A stretch of DNA of 5,515 bases from assembly GCA_902473545.1 (NCBI GenBank), contig CABRSG010000169.1, positions 1-5,515 on the forward strand. Direction: 5' to 3'. The stretch comes from an uncultured Lachnospiraceae bacterium. Its GTDB lineage: Bacteria; Bacillota; Clostridia; Lachnospirales; Lachnospiraceae. The position numbers and the translations under genes are program-made. Numbering within the stretch: position 1 is the first letter of the stretch; the number at the start of each line of letters is the position of its first letter. The notes beneath the pieces are model-generated. The model was given only the letters and a program-made list of their open reading frames with translations, was not told the DNA's origin and searched no databases. Below are positions 1 through 5,515 of the stretch, one piece after another.

Positions 1-555
1 AAGTGGATCGGCGACCAGATCGCAGGTCTGGAGGCGGCAGGCGAGGTAGACCGCTTCATCTTCGGCTTCGAGGAGAGCTATGGCTATCTGGCAGGTCCGT
101 ATGTGCGCGACAAGGATGCAGTTATCGGTTCCATGCTTATCTGCGAGATGGCGGCGTACTACAGAAGCATCGGCAGTTCCTTAAAGCAGCGCATGGAAGA
201 GATTTACAAAGAATACGGCCGTTATCTGAACAAGGTGGACAGCTTCGAGTTCCCGGGACTTACCGGCATGGACAAGATGGCCGGCATCATGCAGCAGCTT
301 CGTGAGAATCCGCCGACGGATATCGCCGGTTACAAGGTAACGAAGGTTACGGACTACAAGAAACCGGAGGAGACAGGGCTTCCGGCAGCAAACGTGCTGA
401 TCTACGCACTGGAGGGCGGCGCAGCGGTAGTCGTTCGTCCATCCGGCACAGAGCCGAAGATCAAGACCTACTTCACCACGCTCGGCAAAGACCTTGCTGA
501 GGCGCAGGCGCAGAAGGATCAGCTTGCCGAGGCGTTAAAGCCGCTGTTTTCATAG
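1..555 (+). CDS. Phosphoglucomutase/phosphomannomutase family protein, C-terminal part
   Basis: This is the last 184 codons of an alpha-D-phosphohexomutase; the start lies left of the window. Enzymes of this family are cytoplasmic and interconvert hexose 1-phosphate and 6-phosphate through a phosphoserine, feeding glycogen, cell-wall and glycolipid precursors. Visible here are the sugar-binding loop GFEESYGYLAG (residues 22-32 of the fragment), in the form typical of PgcA-like phosphoglucomutases of Firmicutes, and the C-terminal phosphate-binding loop RPSGTEPKIKTY (146-157). The active-site serine and metal-binding loop are outside the window. The tail ends at TAG (553-555), shortly after the phosphate loop, as expected for a complete C-terminus. 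A terminator follows 21 bases later, so the gene closes its own transcription unit. Family assignment is firm; glucose versus mannose preference cannot be settled from this fragment, so no symbol is given. Confidence 0.93.
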   Translation, partial: KWIGDQIAGLEAAGEVDRFIFGFEESYGYLAGPYVRDKDAVIGSMLICEMAAYYRSIGSSLKQRMEEIYKEYGRYLNKVDSFEFPGLTGMDKMAGIMQQLRENPPTDIAGYKVTKVTDYKKPEETGLPAANVLIYALEGGAAVVVRPSGTEPKIKTYFTTLGKDLAEAQAQKDQLAEALKPLFS

Positions 556-576
556 TACACACAAAACAGGCGTAAC

Positions 577-607
577 AAGGCGCTGCACGAAAGGTGCGGC
601 GCCTTTT
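577..607 (+). terminator. Rho-independent terminator after the phosphohexomutase gene
   Basis: A 12-base-pair stem is formed by 577-588 (AAGGCGCTGCAC) and 594-605 (GTGCGGCGCCTT), with one T-G wobble and a five-base GAAAG loop. The stem runs into a short T tract (604-607). The T run is brief, but the stem is long and GC-rich. It separates the metabolic gene from the spoIIE unit. Confidence 0.82.
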
Positions 608-615
608 CGACGAAA
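606..615 (+). promoter_or_regulatory. Candidate Spo0A box (distal) upstream of spoIIE
   Basis: TTCGACGAAA matches the Spo0A recognition sequence TTCGACAAAA (recalled consensus; reverse complement TTTTGTCGAA) at 9 of 10 positions. It sits about 110 bases upstream of the start point implied by the promoter at 682-714, a distance compatible with upstream 0A boxes at Spo0A-activated promoters. It overlaps the terminator tail by two bases. A short motif like this can occur by chance; its place before spoIIE is what raises it above noise. Confidence 0.42.
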
Positions 616-681
616 TAGGTGACAACGTACGCGTCTCTGCCGTGGACCGGTTATCAAAAATATTTGCGCTTCCCCGCTCTT

Positions 682-714
682 TTGACAAATTATGCGCGCG
701 ATCCCGTGTATACT
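682..714 (+). promoter_or_regulatory. spoIIE promoter, sigma-A-like hexamers with 21-base spacer and overlapping Spo0A box
   Basis: A perfect -35 hexamer TTGACA (682-687) and a 5-of-6 -10 hexamer TATACT (709-714) are separated by 21 bases rather than 17. From memory, Spo0A-dependent sigma-A promoters of B. subtilis (spoIIE and spoIIG) have this stretched spacing of 21-22 bases, with a Spo0A box overlapping the -35 element. Here TTTGACAAAT (681-690) matches the box TTCGACAAAA at 8 of 10 positions and covers the -35. The implied start near 721 leaves a leader of about 30 bases before the ATG at 750. No hexamer pair with normal spacing was seen nearby. Activation by phosphorylated Spo0A is inference. 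Confidence 0.6.
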
Positions 715-736
715 TAAAGGTGAGACTGCAGGTTCT

Positions 737-742
737 GGGAGG
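737..742 (+). promoter_or_regulatory. Ribosome binding site that fixes the spoIIE start
   Basis: GGGAGG lies seven bases before the ATG at 750. It decides the start: the reading frame stays open upstream to a GTG at 594, but that codon lies inside the terminator stem and upstream of the promoter, so it would not be on the mRNA. Confidence 0.75.
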
Positions 743-749
743 CAATGAG

Positions 750-2144
750 ATGGAAGAGTGGGAGAGAGCATCAGAAAAGGGACGGATCGAGCGCTGCGCG
801 GAGTCGTTTCAGCGGCTTGCGGAGGTTTTTCAGTATCTTCCATCGCAGAAAGAGGAGCTGAGCGGGGACGATCTGGAGGAAATTTACGACACGGTACGGA
901 GCAGAGTCTGCCGCACCTGCGGAAAATATGCGCAGTGCTGGGAAAAGAATGAGGAGAGGACCGCGCGGCTCGTCTACGATCTGCTGACGGCGGTGGCGGA
1001 GGACGGCGAAGAGAGCGGCGACTGCCCGGCAGCGGAGGAACGCTTCGCGCGCTATTGCGTGAAGGGCTATTCTTTTGCACAGGAACTGCGGGGCAGCTTC
1101 TGCCAGGCGCGCATCAATCTGATGTGGAGCAACCGGATGCTGGAAAACCGGGCGGCGGTGGCAAGGCAGCTCTCCGAGACGGCGCAGATCATACAGGAGA
1201 TCGCCTGCACGGTTTACGAGGCTGACGACGCGGACAGCGAGCTGGAGCATAAGGTGAAAGCAAAGCTGCGGCTGCAGAATGTACGGGTGCAGAACCTGCG
1301 CATCGTAAAGAATAGCTGGGGACCGCCGGAGGTGGTGCTGACGGCAAAAACACCGCGCAGGCACTGCGTTTCGGTGAAGGCGATCGCCGATACGCTCTCA
1401 AAGGTGTGCGGCCGTCCGCTCGTGCCGGAGCGCAACAGCAGACTCACCCTTGGGGCGGAGCCTGCCACCCTTCATTTTGTGGAGGAGACAGGCTACTACA
1501 TGCTCACTGGCTCGGCGATGAGGACCTGCGCGGGGCAGACGGCTTGCGGAGATAATTTTTCCGTACTGACGGGCAGCCACGGCCAGGTGATCCTTGGCAT
1601 CTCGGACGGCATGGGAAGCGGTGTGCGCGCAAACAGGGAGAGCCAGACGGTCATCGAGCTTCTGGAACAGTTTATGGGAGCGGGATTCACTGCGGAGACG
1701 GCGGTGCGGATGATCAACTCCGCGATGGTGCTCCAGCGGGGGATGCAGCGGTTTTCCACACTTGACATTTGCGGCATAAACCTGTACAGTGGGCAGTGTG
1801 AATTTTTAAAGATCGGCGCAGCGACCACCTTTATCCGGCGCGCAGGCTGGGTGGAAACTGTCACCTCCACAAGCCTGCCGGTCGGCGTCTTCCAGGAGGT
1901 GGACTTTGAGCGTTCGCGCAAGCGCCTGGAGCACGGCGATCTGATCGTGATGGTATCGGACGGCGTGCTGGATGCGCTGCCGCAGGAGGAGCAGGAAGAG
2001 TTGATGAAATATCTCATTCTGAAGATAAATTCCGACAATCCGGCGGAGTTTGCAGAGCTTCTGATGGAGCAGGCGCTGTCCTTCACAAACGGCGATGCGA
2101 AGGACGATATGACCATTCTCGCGGGCGGTTTCTGGAAAAAGTAA
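750..2144 (+). CDS. spoIIE: SpoIIE-type serine phosphatase lacking the N-terminal membrane domain
   Basis: A 464-residue protein matching the cytoplasmic part of stage II sporulation protein E, the PP2C phosphatase that dephosphorylates SpoIIAA in the forespore to release sigma-F. Residues 1-240 look like the central regulatory region, with a Cys cluster C54-x2-C57-x5-C63 followed by Trp, and helical charged segments. Residues about 248-464 form the PP2C domain: GDNF (267-270), ISDGMGSG (284-291), FSTLD (335-339), SLPVG (375-379), VSDGVLDA (402-409) and DDMTI (452-456). The metal-binding aspartates expected at 268, 286, 404 and 453 are all present, so it should be active. B. subtilis SpoIIE is about 827 residues with some ten transmembrane helices first; none exist here, and the upstream DNA is promoter and terminator, so the missing part is not simply out of frame. 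It starts the unit with tilS, hpt and ftsH. The name rests on domain content and neighbours; an RsbU-like role is less likely. Confidence 0.88.
   Translation: MEEWERASEKGRIERCAESFQRLAEVFQYLPSQKEELSGDDLEEIYDTVRSRVCRTCGKYAQCWEKNEERTARLVYDLLTAVAEDGEESGDCPAAEERFARYCVKGYSFAQELRGSFCQARINLMWSNRMLENRAAVARQLSETAQIIQEIACTVYEADDADSELEHKVKAKLRLQNVRVQNLRIVKNSWGPPEVVLTAKTPRRHCVSVKAIADTLSKVCGRPLVPERNSRLTLGAEPATLHFVEETGYYMLTGSAMRTCAGQTACGDNFSVLTGSHGQVILGISDGMGSGVRANRESQTVIELLEQFMGAGFTAETAVRMINSAMVLQRGMQRFSTLDICGINLYSGQCEFLKIGAATTFIRRAGWVETVTSTSLPVGVFQEVDFERSRKRLEHGDLIVMVSDGVLDALPQEEQEELMKYLILKINSDNPAEFAELLMEQALSFTNGDAKDDMTILAGGFWKK
1762..1790 (+). promoter_or_regulatory. Weak candidate internal promoter inside spoIIE
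   Basis: A perfect TTGACA (1762-1767) is followed after exactly 17 bases by TACAGT (1785-1790, 4 of 6 matches to TATAAT). It could supply tilS, hpt and ftsH in growing cells, about 370 bases upstream of tilS. The caveat is strong: the -35 lies in codons for the conserved PP2C motif TLDI, so the match may be coincidental. Confidence 0.22.
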
Positions 2145-2609
2145 GGAGAGTACGTATGCAGAAGGTATTTGCCTATATGGAGGAGCACGCTATGATCCAT
2201 GCGGGCGATAAAGTGATAGCAGGCGTGTCGGGAGGCGCAGATTCCATGTGCCTGCTTTTTGTGCTGCTCGATTACAGGCGGCTGCTGCCCTTTTCCCTCA
2301 CCGTGGCGCATGTGGAGCATGGCGTGCGCGGGCAGGAGAGCATCGGGGACGCCCGGTTTGTGGAGAAAATCTGCCGGGAGCATAAGATAGACTATCGCCT
2401 GGTTTCCTGCCAGGTGGTGGAAATAGCAAAGCGGGAGAAGCTTTCCGTGGAGGAAGCCGGGCGGCGGGCGCGCTACGAGGCGTTTGAACGCATCCGGGAA
2501 GAGATGGGGGCGGATAAGATCGCGGTGGCGCACAACCAGGACGATCAGGCAGAGACGGTGCTCTTTCAGATTGCACGCGGAAGCGGGCTGAGAGGCGCGG
2601 GCGGGATCC

Positions 2610-2644
2610 GTCCAGAGCCGTTACGGCGAGCTTCGTTTAAGTCC
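2610..2644 (+). repeat. 31-base insertion-like block between GTCC direct repeats in tilS (first frameshift)
   Basis: GTCC occurs at 2610-2613 and again at 2641-2644, 31 bases apart. Deleting one repeat plus the stretch between joins the reading frame exactly and gives GGIRPVRGNMIRPLL, close to the usual TilS sequence here. Alternatively, one surplus base near 2618 explains the shift, leaving a roughly ten-residue insert read RYGELRLSP. TilS proteins vary in length at this point, so both readings remain open. The block does not obviously copy any other part of the window. Confidence 0.5.
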
Positions 2645-2926
2645 GGTGCGCGGCAATATGATTCGCCCGCTGCTTTGCTTAAGCCGCGCGGAGATCGAGG
2701 CGTACCTGCGCGGGCGTTCCCAAACGTGGCGTACGGATGCCACCAACAGCGGACTGGACTATGCGCGCAACCGCATCCGTCATCAGATCCTTCCGGTTTT
2801 CGAAAAAGAGATCAACAGCGCGAGCCGCGCGCATATCGCGGCGCTGGCGCAGGAGCTGCAGCACGTGCAGGCGTATATGGAGCAGGAGACGGAAAACTGC
2901 CTTTGCGCTCTGGCAGTGTTTTCTGA

Positions 2927-2930
2927 GGGG
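2927..2930 (+). other. Second tilS frameshift at a run of four G
   Basis: Up to here the conserved reading is ETENCLCALAVFSEG; after it, the other frame gives ALREKPVLLQEYALRESLK. One additional G in the run GGGG would join them as FSEGALREKPVLL. A one-base loss in a homopolymer is a classic sequencing or slippage error. It restores the frame lost at 2610-2644. Confidence 0.65.
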
Positions 2931-3536
2931 CTCTGCGTGAAAAGCCGGTTCTCCTGCAGGAATATGCGCTGCGCGAAAGTCTCAAAAGGGCGGGCTGCCC
3001 GTTAAAGGATATCGGACGCAGGCACATCGCGGATATCCAGGGGCTTCTCGCGGGACAGTCGGGGAGGCGCACGGAGCTTCCGGGCGGCTGGCAGGCGGAG
3101 CGCAGCTTTGATAAGCTGATTCTTGGGAAAAGGAGCAGCGATGCGGAGCCGTTTTCCTTTGCGGCGCGCGCAGAGGCGCCCGGAAGCTGCGAAACGCCGG
3201 AGGGCGTCTTTACCTTGCAGATTTTTCCAAATGAAAATAAAAATATTTTTCAAAATACATATACGAAATGGCTGGATTGTGATAAAATAGGCAATAATCT
3301 ATTTATCCGCACGCGCAGACCGGGGGACTATATCGTCGTCAACCGGCAGGGCGGGAAAAAGAAATTGAAGGAATACCTTATCGAGGAGAGGATACCGGCA
3401 GCGCAGCGGGATCACGTTTTGCTGCTCGCCCAGGGGAGCGAGATTCTGTGGGTGATCGGACACCGCATCAGCGAGGCATACAAGGTATCTTCGGAGACAA
3501 AGAGAATTTTAGAGATACGGAGGATGGGAGAAAACG

Positions 3537-4058
3537 ATGTCAGAGAAAATCAGCGTATTGATTCCGGAAGAGGAAGTCGACAAAAAGATTGAGGAACTGG
3601 GAAGAAAAATCAGCGAGGACTATGAGGGAAGGGCGGTGCATCTGATCTGCGTGCTCAAGGGCAGCATCTTTTTTACCTGCGAGCTGGCAAAGAGAATTAC
3701 CGTTCCGGTAACGCTGGACTTTATGTCCTGCAGCAGCTATGGTTCGGACACGAAATCAAGCGGCGTGGTGAAGATTGTCAAGGATCTCGACGAGCCGCTG
3801 GAGGGAAAGCATGTCATCGTGATCGAGGATATCATTGATTCCGGCAGGACGTTAAGCTATCTGCTGGAGATCCTGCAGGCAAGAAAACCGGCGAGCCTTG
3901 CGCTCTGCACGCTGCTTGACAAGCCGGACCGCCGGGTGAAGGATGTGAAGGTGGATTACACCGGTTTTGAGATCGAGGATAAATTTGTCGTGGGTTACGG
4001 ACTTGATTATGCGCAGCGCTACCGCAATTTGCCGTATGTGGGCGTTGTGGAGCTGTAA
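3537..4058 (+). CDS. hpt: Hypoxanthine phosphoribosyltransferase
   Basis: A complete 173-residue cytoplasmic enzyme of purine salvage that joins hypoxanthine (and usually guanine) to PRPP to give IMP or GMP. The PRPP-binding signature VIVIEDIIDSGRTLSYLL is at residues 93-110 with the acidic pair E97-D98. The pyrophosphate loop LKG (40-42) and flexible loop SCSSYGS (64-70) are in place, and the C-terminal base-binding part VVGYGLDYAQRYRNLPYVGVV (151-171) is typical of bacterial HPRT. Length is normal. The start at ATG 3537 is supported by GGGAG (3526-3530) six bases upstream and by the usual short N-terminus. The gene overlaps the last 56 bases of tilS in another frame, which suggests translational coupling. 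It precedes ftsH by 17 bases, the arrangement conserved in Firmicutes. No damage is seen, in contrast with tilS. Confidence 0.97.
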   Translation: MSEKISVLIPEEEVDKKIEELGRKISEDYEGRAVHLICVLKGSIFFTCELAKRITVPVTLDFMSCSSYGSDTKSSGVVKIVKDLDEPLEGKHVIVIEDIIDSGRTLSYLLEILQARKPASLALCTLLDKPDRRVKDVKVDYTGFEIEDKFVVGYGLDYAQRYRNLPYVGVVEL

Positions 4059-4060
4059 GG

Positions 4061-4067
4061 AAAGGAG
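4061..4067 (+). promoter_or_regulatory. Ribosome binding site that fixes the ftsH TTG start
   Basis: AAAGGAG stands eight bases before TTG 4076. No ATG lies in frame close by: the next in-frame ATG (4148) would remove the first transmembrane helix. The TTG is therefore the best start. Confidence 0.75.
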
Positions 4068-4075
4068 ACTATTTT

Positions 4076-5515
4076 TTGAACAGAAGTACAAGAGGTATTG
4101 GCGTTTATTTGATTGCTCTGGTGCTGGTCGTGCTGCTCCTGTTTGGGATGCGCGGCGGAGTGACGATGGAGGAAAAATGCAGTTACAGTGAATTTGTGCA
4201 GGCGCTGGAGGCGGGCACGGTTGCGGCGGCGGATCTTCGCCAGAACACGGAAGTGCCGACCGGCGAGGTCGTGCTTACTATGAGCGACGGCAGCATAAAG
4301 CAGGTGTATGTGACGGATGTGAGAGAGGCGGAAGAACTGCTCCGTCAGTATAAGGTGTCCTACGACACCTGCGATGTCCCGACGGACAGCTCGTTTCTCA
4401 CGAGCATCATTCCAGTGCTGATGATGGGTATTATCCTGGTGGTATTTATCATCATGATGAACCGGCAGTCGGGCGGCGGAAATAAGATGATGAATTTCGG
4501 CAAGAGCCGCGCCACGCTGGTCATGCCGGATGCAAAAAAGGTGACCTTTAAGGACGTCGCCGGGCTGCAGGAGGAAAAAGAGGACCTGCAGGAGCTGGTG
4601 GATTTCTTAAAGGATCCGCAGAAATACACGAAGATGGGCGCGCGCATTCCAAAGGGCGTGATCCTGGTTGGCTCTCCCGGTACCGGAAAGACGCTGCTCG
4701 CAAAGGCGGTGGCGGGCGAGGCCGGCGTGCCGTTTTTCTCCATTGCGGGCAGCGAGTTTGTGGAGATGTTTGTGGGGCAGGGCGCCGCACGCGTGCGCGA
4801 TTTGTTTAAGCAGGCCAAGGAAAAGGCCCCGTGCATTGTGTTTATTGACGAGATCGACACCATTGGCAAAAAACGCGATGGCGCGGGCATTGGCGGCAAC
4901 GATGAGAGGGAGCAGACGCTGAACCAGCTTTTGAGCGAGATGGACGGCTTTGACGGCACCACGGGCATCATCATTCTGGCGGCCACAAACCGCCCCGAAA
5001 CGCTGGACGCGGCGCTGCTGCGCCCGGGCCGCTTTGACCGGCGCATCCCGGTGGAACTGCCGGATTTGAAGGGCCGCGAGGCCATTTTGAAGGTGCACGC
5101 CAAAAATGTGATGATGGCGGATAACGTGGATTTTCTTGCCGTGGCGCGCGCCACGGCGGGCTCTTCCGGCGCAGACCTTGCCAACCTGATCAACGAGGCG
5201 GCGCTGCGCGCGGTAAAGCACAGCCGCCGCATTGTTACGCAGGAAGACCTGACCGAATCGGTGGATGTGGTGCTGGCCGGTTACGAGCGGAAAAACGCCA
5301 TCCTCACGCCGCATGAAAAAGAAATTGTGGCGTATCACGAGGTGGGCCACGCCCTGGTGGCGGCCAAACAGAGCAATTCGGCGCCTGTCACCAAAATCAC
5401 CATCGTGCCGCGCACTTCCGGCGCGCTGGGCTATACCATGCAGACGCCGGAGACAGATCAGGTGCTGCTTTCCAAGGAAGAGGCGCTGGCCAAAATTGCC
5501 ACCCTCACCGGCGGG
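4076..5515 (+). CDS. ftsH: ATP-dependent zinc metalloprotease FtsH, 3' end missing
   Basis: The first 480 codons of the membrane-bound AAA+ protease that degrades unassembled membrane proteins and short-lived regulators; the gene runs off the right edge. Order: transmembrane helix 1 (about residues 8-25), a small extracytoplasmic domain (30-105), transmembrane helix 2 (107-128), a Gly-rich linker, then the AAA+ module with Walker A GSPGTGKT (199-206), pore loop MFVG (231-234), Walker B CIVFIDEID (253-261), and second region of homology ATNRPETLD to RPGRFDRR (303-323). The zinc site HEVGH is at 421-425. The third zinc ligand lies beyond the window. Family members usually have 600-700 residues. 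Compared with common FtsH, Walker A has Ser for Pro, GVGAS reads GQGAA, and HEAGH reads HEVGH; I recall such forms in a clostridial FtsH subgroup. Codon use changes near 4690. It ends the conserved cluster, 17 bases after hpt. Confidence 0.96.
   Translation, partial: MNRSTRGIGVYLIALVLVVLLLFGMRGGVTMEEKCSYSEFVQALEAGTVAAADLRQNTEVPTGEVVLTMSDGSIKQVYVTDVREAEELLRQYKVSYDTCDVPTDSSFLTSIIPVLMMGIILVVFIIMMNRQSGGGNKMMNFGKSRATLVMPDAKKVTFKDVAGLQEEKEDLQELVDFLKDPQKYTKMGARIPKGVILVGSPGTGKTLLAKAVAGEAGVPFFSIAGSEFVEMFVGQGAARVRDLFKQAKEKAPCIVFIDEIDTIGKKRDGAGIGGNDEREQTLNQLLSEMDGFDGTTGIIILAATNRPETLDAALLRPGRFDRRIPVELPDLKGREAILKVHAKNVMMADNVDFLAVARATAGSSGADLANLINEAALRAVKHSRRIVTQEDLTESVDVVLAGYERKNAILTPHEKEIVAYHEVGHALVAAKQSNSAPVTKITIVPRTSGALGYTMQTPETDQVLLSKEEALAKIATLTGG

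Larger units (their letters stand above)
2156..3592 (+). pseudogene. tilS: tRNA(Ile)-lysidine synthase gene tilS, broken by two compensating frameshifts
   Basis: TilS converts cytidine 34 of the CAU-anticodon tRNA-Ile to lysidine using ATP and lysine, so the tRNA reads AUA as Ile. It starts at ATG 2156 behind AAGGAGAG (2143-2150), 11 bases after spoIIE. The first 153 residues are intact: PP-loop SGGADS (25-30), AHVEHGVRG (51-59), AHNQDDQAET (125-134) and GGIRP (149-153). Similarity then moves to another frame at about 2643 (VRGNMIRPLL, then TDATNSGLDYARNRIRHQ), and returns to the first frame at about 2927 (ALREKPVLLQEYALRESLKR) through LFIRTRRPGDY, LKEYLIEERIP and the stop at 3590-3592. Read literally, the product ends at 2926 after 256 residues, with a scrambled tail. 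Corrected, it is about 468-478 residues, normal for TilS. Because tilS is generally essential and everything else is well conserved, sequence or assembly error is as likely as real decay. Confidence 0.88.

Noticed and set aside
594..749. An N-terminal extension of SpoIIE from GTG 594 (52 additional residues).
   Set aside because: It begins inside the terminator stem, lies upstream of the promoter, has no ribosome binding site, and its residues look non-coding. ATG 750 has GGGAGG at proper spacing.
556..749. A riboswitch or small RNA gene in the gap before spoIIE.
   Set aside because: Apart from the terminator hairpin I see no further stem set, and the leader after the inferred start point is only about 30 bases.
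1496..2533. A 345-codon open frame on the - strand across spoIIE and tilS.
   Set aside because: It spans two recognised + strand genes and reads as low-complexity shadow sequence.
2606..2930. Programmed ribosomal frameshifting in tilS.
   Set aside because: Two opposite shifts would both be required, no recognised slippery heptamer or stimulatory structure was seen, and I know of no such case in tilS.
2646..3005. A separate 119-codon gene in the middle of tilS.
   Set aside because: Its first two-thirds is the conserved middle of TilS and it has no independent ribosome binding site; it is a fragment of the broken gene.
4360..5350. Long open frames on the - strand opposite ftsH (290 and 247 codons).
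   Set aside because: They mirror the codons of a strongly conserved + strand gene in GC-rich DNA, resemble no family I know, and have no ribosome binding site of note.

Overview
The window looks like chromosome of a spore-forming Firmicute, most likely a GC-rich Lachnospiraceae-type gut clostridium. The reasons are the conserved order spoIIE - tilS - hpt - ftsH (also seen, with extra genes, in Bacillus subtilis), strong AGGAGG-type ribosome binding sites, and protein sequences that resemble clostridial family members. All genes are on the + strand. The organism call is inference from memory of these families, not from a database search.

Layout: bases 1-555 hold the 3' end of a phosphoglucomutase/phosphomannomutase gene, followed by a good intrinsic terminator (577-607). 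The 194-base gap before the next gene (556-749) holds that terminator, two candidate Spo0A boxes, and a promoter with TTGACA and TATACT hexamers set 21 bases apart, an unusual spacing recalled for the Spo0A-activated spoIIE promoter of B. subtilis. Next comes a short SpoIIE-type phosphatase (750-2144) with the regulatory and PP2C parts but no membrane domain. tilS follows 11 bases later and is broken by two compensating frameshifts (2156-3592). hpt (3537-4058) overlaps the tilS tail, and ftsH (from 4076, TTG start) runs off the right edge at 5515.

How they fit together: the first gene is a metabolic neighbour cut off by its terminator. The other four look like one transcription unit joining a sporulation phosphatase (expected to dephosphorylate SpoIIAA and so activate sigma-F) to tRNA-Ile lysidine formation, purine salvage and membrane proteolysis. 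The last three are usually needed in growing cells, so a vegetative promoter in addition to a Spo0A-dependent one is expected; one weak candidate lies inside spoIIE.

I found no mobile element, CRISPR array, RNA gene or clearly novel system. The points worth a second look are the spoIIE promoter architecture, the membrane-less SpoIIE, the tilS lesions (a 31-base insertion-like block between GTCC repeats and a G-run shift), and an abrupt change of codon use inside ftsH that could mark recombination or a chimeric assembly.
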